Shown here: positions 56,494-64,000 of the stretch, one piece after another
Layout: the number at the start of each line of letters is the position of its first letter
Numbering within the stretch: position 1 is the first letter of the stretch
Assembly: GCA_963693315.1 (NCBI GenBank)
Contig: OY856188.1
Coordinates: 192,412,766-192,476,765 of the forward strand
Length of the DNA: 64,000 nt
Reading direction: 5' to 3'
Source: Diogma glabrata
Taxonomy: Eukaryota; Arthropoda; Insecta; Diptera; Cylindrotomidae
Notes under the pieces: generated by a model
Databases searched by the model: none
Seen by the model: the letters and a program-made list of their open reading frames with translations, nothing else
Told to the model about the DNA's origin: nothing
Made by a program: the position numbers and the translations under genes

Positions 56494-57370
56494 GTGAAAA
56501 CTTCTTTAGGCGCGTTGTGCGATTTTGTATGGGGATAAATTTATATATTCAAATTATCGTCACGCTAATTTATTTAAGTATAAAATACCCATATTCGGCC
56601 GTAACGTTTCAAATTGCAATATGGATATCGACTGGTCGACTTCGGTTTTTCTATAGGTCGAGAGTTCAATTCCTGGAGTGGTACATTTTTTTATTGTTTT
56701 TTTTTATTTTTATAAAATAACATTAAAGTTATTGTTTGTTTATTCATGAATTCATAAATTTCTTTTTACGAATTTTAAATTGATCGATAATGCAGTTTTT
56801 TAAAGTTATTGCTAATGTTTTTTTCCGTTTCGATCAAATTATTATCATTTCGATATTAACAATAAAATTAATTATTTTTTTGGCAGGTAGTGATAAAAAT
56901 AATAAAATATTGGTTTTCGCATTATTATTTTCCATAATTTCATTCCTGTGAAATAAAATAAGCCAAATAAAAACTACTATTTGATTATGTATTTCTCTTT
57001 CAATATGAGTTAACATCTCCATCACAAACGATTGATTTAATCGAAAACAGTTTAAGGCTGCGGATAATTTACGGTATTTAAATTTAACGATAGTGTAGTT
57101 TTTTAAGGTTATTGCTATTATCTTTTAGCACAGTGTGATGTCAATGCGAAGTAAAATTTAGAATGCAATCATTTAATTTTTACGACATCTCAATAATTTA
57201 TTTAGTTTTTAAAGAAATGTTTTGTGGCTATTCTGTTTTTTATACTTTTTTTTCATTTTTCTTATTTTCTGTTGGTGATTGTTGCACCATTTTTGAAGTG
57301 AAAACTTCTTTAGCGCGTTGTGCGATTATGTATTGGGAAAATTTTATATATTCGAGTCATTGTCTCCGTA
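56494..57370. repeat. Direct repeats about 800 bp apart
   Basis: GAAGTGAAAACTTCTTTA followed by (g)gcgcgttgtgcgattttgta begins at about 56494 and again at about 57294, with similarity continuing for about 70 bp ('atttatatattc'). A second pair inside has a different spacing. The arrangement resembles partial duplications rather than a simple tandem repeat. Confidence 0.6.
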
Positions 57371-58084
57371 AATAAATATTAAATATGAAATAAATATTAA
57401 AAGAGAGTGAGATAAATTGAAATCATTTGTTATTTTCTTATTTTCTTGATTTATAATTTGTTTCTTTTTCTTTTTTATTGAATTTGATTTTTTTTTCGGT
57501 GCAAGTGTGTGTAAGTGTGGTATAGTAAGTAAAGATTTTGTTGTATTTCTAAGAAAATTAAAAAAATTGTGTTTGTCATATTTGATTTGTTTGTTTTTCT
57601 TTATACTTTTTAATAAAGAAAACGCAATGGATAGTACGAATAACCTAAGTATTATTGAAATTAATGATAATATATTATAAATAATTTTACTCTCGTTCAC
57701 TTGATTCATATTCTGTTTTTTTCTTTTTTATTGAATGATTACATTACACTCAGCAAGCTTTCTAGTAGCCGGTAAAATCACTGGCAAGGCGATGTTCAAC
57801 TCGCTCAATCTAATCGATGCTTAAGTTGAAAAAGTGTTCCATTGAGAAGGTTGGTCGAGTGTGCTTTTGAAAACATTTAAATGAAATTGCGATTGAAAGA
57901 CAAATTATTTGTTGAAAGGTTATACTAAAAAATAGCTAATGTTAAACCTGTAAGATATATAACTTTAAGATTAAGAAAAATAAAACTACATAAAGTCTAT
58001 AACAGTAGCTATTCATATCATGTTACTTCATTTCATCAGTTTTTGTTGTTTTGCAATTTTTTTCAATTTTTGTTCTACGGGTAT

Positions 58085-58255
58085 GATAAACCCGCGTACT
58101 CCAGTCTCTGCTATTGGCATACGGGTTAATGAGAGATATCACATACCACTTGCAATAGTAGTGAGACATCACTACCCAAAGTGATATCGTAATGCCTAGG
58201 GGTGCTGGCTATTGGTCTATTCTTTGATGATGCCACGCTTTTGCGTGCTCTAAGA
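58085..58255. repeat. Dispersed repeat, related to 13830-14018
   Basis: Shares 'gatatcacataccact', 'ggggtg.tgg' and 'attctttgatgatgccacgct' in order with 13860-14010. It is better preserved here and contains an internal inverted pair around 'gtgagacatcac'. Confidence 0.6.
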
Positions 58256-58582
58256 AAGGAATCTTCGTATAAATATGTGGCCTTAACATTGAGGAAATAA
58301 GTGCGTCACATGACCAAGTAATATATGTAGAATAGTTGGATTATTGGCAACCCTATTTTTTTGTTCCAACAAATAAAACGTTGTTTTAATAAAATTTCCT
58401 TCCTTAAAATTTTCTTACCAGTTATTTTATTTTATTTTTACTTTTATTTTTACACATTAAGCGACTCCAACTCCAAGCTTTTTAAATTTTAAATCCGACT
58501 TCGTCTCTAGCTCTGACTCCGACTTCTATGTATAAAAAAAAATATCTTTATTTCATTTCGAAACTATGAACTTCACAAAACG

Positions 58583-60221
58583 TAATAAAGCACCTGTATG
58601 AACGATATAACATCTGAAATGATTGTACTACAAGGTGGTGAAACTCTATAATCTTCAAGATTGTTTGAACTTGTTCAAATGATCTGTAGAACTAACACCA
58701 TACCGAAAGAAATTCAGGAATTCAGGTATGCTGATACAAATTCATAAAATGATAGTCGCCACCTGTCTGTAAACTACAGGGAAATCGCTCTCCTCTCTTG
58801 CACAGCATATAAGATCTGTTCATACCTTTTTATAGTAGATTAACCACCTTTTCAAATAAACATCACCAACTTACATTTATTCTCTTCTAGCTTAAGCGCA
58901 ATTAGAAATTTACTTAAATACAAAGAGTAAAATTTGAAAAATTGAAAATTAGCTGTAATTTTCAGAGTTTACAATTTTATTTTATTCGAGCACTCATTAC
59001 ACTCTTAAAATAGTATAAATAAAATAAAATGTTTATAATTTCAATATCGTTCTTCCTCTAAGAGTAAAATTTTTATTTTTTTCGATTTCACTCCTTAAGA
59101 GTTTTTAGTTTCTTTTTCTTTTCTTTCATCTCGTAGGAATGGAAATAGTTTAACATAATTCCGACCCGGTCAAGCGTGGTGTCATATACACAGGCATGCT
59201 TTATGAGTTACATCGTAATTTGGTAATAAATTTATAGATTTTAAGTTTTTGACACTATCGAAAATGTACTTGACAGTTCTATGGAACGTTAGTGTGATTT
59301 CTGAAATCAAAGTTTCATCTTTACTTTGTGTATTTCATTTCACAAAATGGCCCAACTTTTGCAAAGTCATTGGACTTGTTGCTTTGTTGTCAGACAACAT
59401 TTTTCACAGAAAAATTCTTTTTTTAAGGAAACGTTACGATACGATTACAAACCAAGTCCTGTTCATAGTAACGTCGAGAGACGAGATATTCAACTACCAA
59501 AATGGTCTGTCCCGTTCAAAACAAGGTGGTTGCAAATCTATTACCTAGCCAAAATCAATCCCTTTGCTGTACAACTGTTTTGAGTTAATCAGTGTGGTGT
59601 TTGGTAAGGTTAGGGTACCACCGATGTACTTTTATCGAAGGATGATTTTGGAAAAGTGTCGAGAGTTCAACATACCTCTTTTTTATATCTAAAGCAGGCT
59701 TACGACTTTCTCGAACTGGAGACTGTAATGGCTATTCTACTATCAATGGGAATCCTTAATAAACTGGTATCATTATTCAAAATGACAGTACAGGAGTCTC
59801 AATGCTGTGCACACATAGAGAACGAAGTACTTTAAAAGTTTTTTAAAGTTGACTCCGGATTAATACAAATTGACGCAATTTCCTCTATACTTTTAGGTAC
59901 CGACTACCGACTAAAATCAATGTCTTGTTATTAAACTCAAACTCAATACAATACCACATACGCATTGGTCAACGTGAAGCTTTAATAAGTGAGACTTCAA
60001 GACGCTTGAGAAAGGACATAGGCAAATTTGCCTGCAATCAAAACTTGACTAAAATCAAGCATACTTACAGATCTTGCTACTAAAATCGCTGCAGATAGTT
60101 GAACCATCTACTCGATTAAGCCTTTCCTAAGATCACCGTAGGTTTCAACAATCAACTAACATCAAACTCAAGATATACAATACATTGATTAGACAAGTGA
60201 TGATGTTTGGGTCACAAACGT
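58583..60221 (+). mobile_element. Second RTE copy, 5'-truncated, interrupted and decayed
   Basis: It aligns to 9208-10275 of the nearly intact copy: aataaagcacctg, 'gaaatgattgta', TTTGAACTTGTTCAAATGAT, 'agcatataagatct', 'aaaatcaatcc.tttgctg', 'gagagttcaacatacct' and 'gtcacaaacgt'. It has many indels and substitutions. About 710 bp (58835-59545) is absent from the other copy. It ends abruptly at 60221 where gypsy-related sequence begins. RT-derived frames are all broken. Confidence 0.85.
58835..59545. other. Insertion within the RTE copy, class unknown
   Basis: Sequence between the two halves of the RTE alignment. The longest frame (59249-59548, 99 codons) contains no domain I recognise. I could not define inverted ends or a target duplication. 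Confidence 0.5.
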
Positions 60222-60299
60222 AGAGCTGGGTTGGAGTCTGGAATTATTAAAATAATTAACGTCAGTTCCCTAGAGAGTAGGGTATACGCTCTCATATAG

Positions 60300-61026
60300 C
60301 CCGGGCAAAATTGACTAGGTGTGGCAGAAACATGCACTAAATTCTAGGTCTTAATATCTTTGGTATGGAACATCTTTGTTATCTCTAGAACTTTTCCAGA
60401 GTCATCTGCTACCTCATAGGTTACGTTACCGATTGCTCGAATTATTTTAGTCTTGATGAATTTTGGTGAAAGTTTGGCGGAAACACATTTTGGCGCCATC
60501 GCTTTGGGCGAAGGTACGCACATACACTACTTGCATAGGTTCCAGTTTTCGTGATAGAGAGCGCAAGTTGTATCGCTCTGAACTCTTTTGATACGTGGCT
60601 TTAAGGTTTTGTAGTACGGCTTCTTGCAGCACTGAAGGTTGATTGGAAATGAATCGAATCATTGTCAAATTGAAAATCTGGTGCTGAGTGAAGCAATTCA
60701 CATGTGGATCCATGTAATACGATCTGACTTCCAAAGACTAGGAAGTGAGGTGAGAATTTTGTGGAGTCATGATTCATAAATGACATTGCATATAGAGAGG
60801 TCCTAATTTTAGGGAGATGGATATCCCATTCCTGATGATTTTCTTTGAGATAGGATTGTATTGCGGCGAGGATGGATCGATTCACAAGCCCTGACGTATG
60901 GCATTGGGGGGGAATAAAACGGTGTGAATGTATGACGCACTCCGTATTTAGATAGAACTTCCTTGAACTTGGTGTATTTGAAAATAGAACCATTATCTGA
61001 AACAAAAAACTCGGATACTCCGTATA
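60300..61026 (-). pseudogene. Gypsy integrase, core second half and C-terminus
   Basis: The frame 60601-61110 includes NRSILAAIQSYLKENHQEWD, HLPKIRTSLYAMSF and FSPHFLVFGSQIVLHGSTCE, the '.N..i...Ir.y......Wd..l..i..a.n.......sP..l.fGr' block after the DDE core. The frame 60447-60734 adds ATYQKSSERYNLRSLSRKLE and QVVYVRTFAQSDGAKMC, the tail domain, followed by VTYEVADDSGKVL in another frame. The N-terminal piece lies beyond the hAT insertion. Confidence 0.85.
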
Positions 61027-61034
61027 CACTAAAT
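61027..61034. repeat. Left 8-bp target duplication (hAT)
   Basis: CACTAAAT, exactly repeated at 61968-61975. Confidence 0.9.
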
Positions 61035-61967
61035 CAGCGTTTCTTAAACTCGGGGTCGCGACCCCAACTGGGGCGTTAGATTTTTTCATGGGGCCGCGAG
61101 AAATTCCCAATTTAAAAAAATATATAAAATATAAATATTAAAAAAATAAATTTTCCCTATATATGTCTTAAATTAACAAATTTTGCAAGGTTTTTGAATT
61201 GATTTTTCAAGGTTTTAGAATTGGATGATTTTTTAAATTTTGTAATGTTTTAACTTATCTGTTGGTGACATTCCACAATCCACAATACGATTTTGTAGTC
61301 GGATCGTTCAGATCGATTTTGTAGTCGGACCGTTGGATAATTCAGCCTTTTAATATAAAACTTAAAGATATACAACATATGGACATAAAAGCTTAAGAAG
61401 AATTTACTGAACTATCCTGCCATAGTATTTTGAAAGCACTATTTAAGAACCAAATACCAGAAAATTTTTTTGGTTGTCAATTAAAAGAGAGAAACAGTTC
61501 AAATTATTTTGACATTTTCCACCACATATTTGTGCGAAAATGCATTTTCATCCTTATTGTATATATATTTAATCAACATATCGCTCTCGATTGCGCAATA
61601 TTGAAAATGTATTGAGACCAGTGCTTTCGAAAATCGAGCCACAATTAACGTTACTTTGCTCTAAAAAGCAAGCACAGCCATCACATTAAAAAATATTTTA
61701 ATGTTTTATTTATTTTAATACTTAATAATATAACTAGAAAAGGTTATTTATTAATCTTTATTTTTTATTGATTTTCATATTGTTATAACTAGAAAATGTT
61801 AATAATTTTTATTTTTATATTAGCTGAAAATAAAATAGTTTTTGTTGTTTAATTAAACTTTTTTTTTTTTTTAATAACGTTTATTTGTCAAAAATAAGAT
61901 AGGTGGGTCGCCAAAATATGGAATTTAAAATTTGGGGTCGCAATACAAAAAAGTTTAAGAACTGCTG
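61035..61967 (+). mobile_element. hAT element, 933 bp, with transposase remnant
   Basis: The ends are CAGCGTTTCTTAAACTCGG at 61035 and, as reverse complement of the right end, CAGCAGTTCTTAAACTTTTT, flanked by an exact 8-bp duplication. These are standard hAT ends. Subterminal 'ggggtcgcgacccc' and 'tggggtcgcaatac' are also inverted. Internal sequence (61400-61690) keeps traces of a ZBED-type hAT transposase C-terminus (see the next entry), so it is a deletion derivative rather than a random MITE. Confidence 0.93.
61400..61690 (+). pseudogene. hAT transposase C-terminal remnant
   Basis: In the open frame 61430-61615 and beyond: ILKALFKNQIPENFF, then in a second frame LRPVLSKIEPQLTLLCSKKQ followed by AQPSH. 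The block 'l......I.pdi..Lcs.kQaq.SH' resembles the end of GTF2IRD2/ZBED5-type hAT transposases. The central dimerisation motifs are mutated beyond recognition. Confidence 0.5.
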
Positions 61968-61975
61968 CACTAAAT
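61968..61975. repeat. Right 8-bp target duplication (hAT)
   Basis: CACTAAAT, matching 61027-61034. Confidence 0.9.
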
Positions 61976-62170
61976 ACTCGAATTTCTAAAAACTTGCCTA
62001 CGAGTTCAGCTGTGGCATTTCGAAAAGGTTCAATTAAGACATAACGCGAAAAATGGTCTAAAACGATGAATATGTAAAAGTTTCCCTCTTTTGACCGAGG
62101 ATACGGTCCTAGAAAATCGACATAGAGTTTTTGGAATGGTCGAGCCTGTCTGCCTGTCAGTTCTTTGCTA
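61976..62170 (-). pseudogene. Gypsy integrase catalytic core, first half
   Basis: The minus-strand translation is RPFQKLYVDFLGPYPRSKEG then NFYIFIVLDHFSRYVLIEPF and RNATAELVGKFLEI. It holds the first catalytic Asp (VDFLGP) and the conserved 'y..vvlDhFSry....p....ta' region. It is open and in one frame for about 60 codons and continues on the other side of the hAT insertion. Confidence 0.9.
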
Positions 62171-62199
62171 TGGGTCTTTCACTGTTATCGTCTGAAATG

Positions 62200-62990
62200 T
62201 TGTTATCGTTTTGAAACAACACACTTCCAACTCCAGTAATACTAGCATCACACTAGATATAAAATCTTCGTGTAAAATCAGGATTTACTAGAACTGGCGC
62301 TGAAATTAAAAGTTGTTTCAAGCACTCAAAGGACTTTTGTGCAGTTTCGAACCAAACAAACTTTTTCGATTTCTTTAATAGGTCAGTCAGTCAGTGGGGA
62401 TAATATACTAGAATAATTGGCGACGAATCTTCGATACCAACCGGCAACACCTAAGAATTATCGAATTTGTCTAACAGTTTTTGGTGTAGGGAATTCAGCG
62501 ATTGCTTGAACTTAATCGTTATTAACAGTTAACACGTAAACATCGATTTTTTTCACATTAATAGTCAGTCCGGCTGATCTTAGTCGTCGCGCAACCTCAG
62601 AAAAGAGTTCTATATGTTGTTCATAAGTGGATGAAGTGATGAGCAAGTCATCGAGATATACGAATACACGATCGTGCAACTGCCAGAAAGCAATGCATTT
62701 TTTAAATCTAAGCTAGAAATATAAGCTGTCTCACCTAGGTGACTCAGTAAACCATCTATGATTCTAAGAGGATACGCATCCTTTCGTGTGCATTCACACG
62801 TCGGGCATCCAAACATAACCTAGTCTTTCCATTTTTCTTGCGCACCAAAGCCATAGGTGAGCTCCAACCACTACAACTTTCTTCTATGACTCCTAGGGAA
62901 AGCATGCGGTCAAGAATACATCTCTTCAAGAGAGTTCAAGAATACATCTCTATTCTCTAATCTCTTCTTGAACCGCTGGAGAAACTGCGT
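62200..62990 (-). pseudogene. Gypsy reverse transcriptase with deletions
   Basis: Minus-strand blocks in order: IKQRYYAVSPAVQEEI (about 62950-62995); SHRRKL../CSGWSSPMALVRKKNGK, then TRLCLDARRVN (about 62800-62870); RKDAYPLRIIDGLLSHLGET and AYISSLDLKNAL (62696-62780, motif A region). A deletion then leads directly into HDRVFVYLDDLLI (about 62640-62680, motif C YLDD) and AGLTINVKKIDVYV (62530). FLGVAGWYRRFVANYSSIL (62400-62460) and FECLKQLLISAPVLVNPDF (62270-62340) follow. Motif B is lost in the deletion. There are several stops and a 30-bp local duplication near 62915-62945. Confidence 0.88.
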
Positions 62991-63111
62991 AGTAGCGTTG
63001 CTTGATGTGAGTAGCATTATTGACGTCAATTGAATGTTCAACTAAATGAGTCTGGCCTAACCCTAGCTTATGAGATGCTGGCAACGATTCTATAATTTCA
63101 GCATTGGTGTA

Positions 63112-63495
63112 TCACTGATGGACATTACAGTTGCTTCCTTTAAACAGGGGTTTGTTTTCTTCACTATCACCCTTAGTTGGTTTTATGCCGAAGGCATTCC
63201 AAAAATCCATAAAGTATAAACTGTTTGTTGGAGGAATGGAACAAGATAGAATTTGATTGTTCTTTCTTGATTTATGCTGGTAGCGAACAGGTGTTGATAT
63301 ATAGCCAATAACTCTTTGTTTCTGCCCGCTGGCAGTACAAATGTTCGTAATACATTTTTGTACCAATACAGTCAACGAATTAAAAACCTCATTAGCCAAT
63401 GCAATTTGAAGAGCTTGTCTCATGTTTCGTGATACAATACTAATGAACTCTATCTCTGTAGGTGGTGTCCGAAGGGAAAGGGTTAATTTTTGCAC
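63112..63495 (-). pseudogene. Gypsy protease region
   Basis: An open frame of 127 codons. Its middle reads CTASGQKQRVIGYISTPVRY, and later SLYFMDFWNAFGIKPTKGD. These match '..a.gq...vig.i..pv.y......' and 'lilG.DFw..fgi.p' of gypsy proteases; in the second, the glycine of 'lGxDFW' is changed. The catalytic DTG triad is not recognisable upstream, so it has mutated or lies in another frame. Confidence 0.72.
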
Positions 63496-63509
63496 ATTGG
63501 GATAAAAAT

Positions 63510-64000
63510 CTATGAACGATTCTCGAACTTTTTAAATACGGTTTTCCAAGACATGACGTACGTCCATATCCGTACGTCTATCTTGAATGAAAGCGCTTGA
63601 GTAATGTAGTTTTTAGTCCGGGATCCGATGAAGGAAATGTTCCACCGATGAAGGATGTAATCCCGCCAAACAGTTGATTTAATAAGAGGGTAGCAATGGA
63701 TTGTTAGCAGTTCGTATAACTGGTTGAGATGGGATTGCATGAGGAATAAAACTCGCATTTGAGGTGTTTAGGCTACCGAAATGTGCAATTAACCGATCTA
63801 TAATCTCAGGATACTCATCTGACGTCTTCTTAGGAGAGCTGACTGTGACTTGATTAATTTTAAAACTACCAGCCTCTCCTTCGGGTTTTTGATCGAGTGT
63901 TGCTGGCTGTCATTAGAGGTGGGGTCTGCATGTAAGATCAGCAGCATGTCTAGTAGCGAGTCGCATGCTACCAATAGTTTTTGTACCCTTTTTGTTGCTG
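63510..64000 (-). pseudogene. Probable gypsy gag / gag-pol junction region
   Basis: By position this should be gag. The 82-codon frame 63510-63758 ends SWKTVFKKFENRS, resembling 'sW..v...fe' of gag capsid C-terminal regions, but I cannot match more. The element runs off the window, so its 5' LTR is not visible. Confidence 0.4.

Larger units (their letters stand above)
55171..58084. other. AT-rich stretch, no recognised coding gene
   Basis: Contains a (CT)n tract (55516-55533), two direct copies of 'gaagtgaaaacttcttta.gcgcgttgtgcgatt' (about 56494 and 57294) and two copies of 'agttttttaa.gttattgcta' (about 56794 and 57098). All frames are short and low-complexity. The GT-rich sequence from about 55590 might be an untranslated exon and intron of a host gene, but there is no proof. 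Confidence 0.4.
60230..64000 (-). mobile_element. Ty3/gypsy retrotransposon, decayed, running off the right edge
   Basis: Minus-strand order: probable gag (beyond 63510), protease (63112-63480), RT (62400-62990), RNase H start (about 62200-62300), integrase (60450-62170), then the end of pol. This is the standard gypsy order with integrase last. A hAT element interrupts integrase (61035-61967). RNase H and the integrase zinc finger are largely deleted. The 3' LTR is not identified; the junction with the RTE copy is at about 60222-60240. Confidence 0.85.

Noticed and set aside
56620..56690. Second B-box-like sequence (gagttcaattcctgg)
   Set aside because: The T-stem does not pair and no A box lies at the right distance.
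57344..57709. 121-codon minus-strand frame
   Set aside because: Low-complexity Lys/Asn/Ile/Leu-rich translation typical of AT-rich non-coding DNA.
59249..59583. 99- and 85-codon frames as a host gene exon
   Set aside because: They lie in an insertion inside an RTE copy, show no domain and overlap each other.

Overview
The window is AT-rich eukaryotic DNA and almost certainly comes from an arthropod, most likely an insect. The evidence is the repeat mix: RTE-, Jockey- and CR1-like non-LTR elements, BEL/Pao and Ty3/gypsy LTR elements, hAT, CACTA/TNP2-like, Academ-like and Helitron pieces, TTAA-flanked elements and several foldback elements. I found no convincing host protein-coding gene, rRNA, tRNA gene or CRISPR array. 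Apart from one nearly open LINE reading frame, everything with recognisable coding content is a decayed transposable-element pseudogene. All alignments were made by eye.

Layout, left half. 0-7.5 kb is AT-rich DNA with a LINE 3' end (-), two decayed hAT transposase fragments (+) and an endonuclease-like fragment (-). At 7.5-10.7 kb is the best preserved element, a full-length RTE-clade LINE with a 10-bp target-site duplication and one premature stop. At 11-12 kb is a two-copy tandem repeat, related in inverted orientation to 24.6-25.2 kb. At 14.0-21.3 kb is a BEL/Pao retrotransposon (-) with recognisable LTRs, a polypurine tract and a probable primer site. It has lost most of RT/RNase H and carries at least three later insertions. 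At 21.5-29.5 kb are a 155-bp palindrome, a microsatellite, gypsy protease and RT/RNase H fragments (-), CR1-like LINE fragments (-) and two inverted copies of an LTR-like repeat.

Layout, right half. A small antisense RTE fragment lies at 31.5 kb and a Jockey-clade LINE (+) at 32.3-35.3 kb. At 37.0-44.0 kb is a CACTA/TNP2-like DNA transposon with 15-bp inverted ends and subterminal TATATAG-rich blocks. Its coding end is interrupted by a 3.1-kb foldback element with arms of about 1.37 kb. It abuts an Academ-like pseudogene with a CXC domain. Next come a TTAA-flanked element (46.5-47.2 kb), a 476-bp element with two identical 198-bp inverted arms (47.8-48.3 kb), a Helitron N-terminal fragment, a hAT-type element with an 8-bp duplication carrying a LINE pseudogene (49.9-52.0 kb), and more foldback and hAT-like elements (53.4-55.2 kb). 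The last 5.5 kb holds a 5'-truncated RTE copy and a Ty3/gypsy element (-) split by a hAT element with an exact 8-bp duplication, running off the right edge.

The window is best read as a nested transposon graveyard. The insertion order can be partly reconstructed from what interrupts what.
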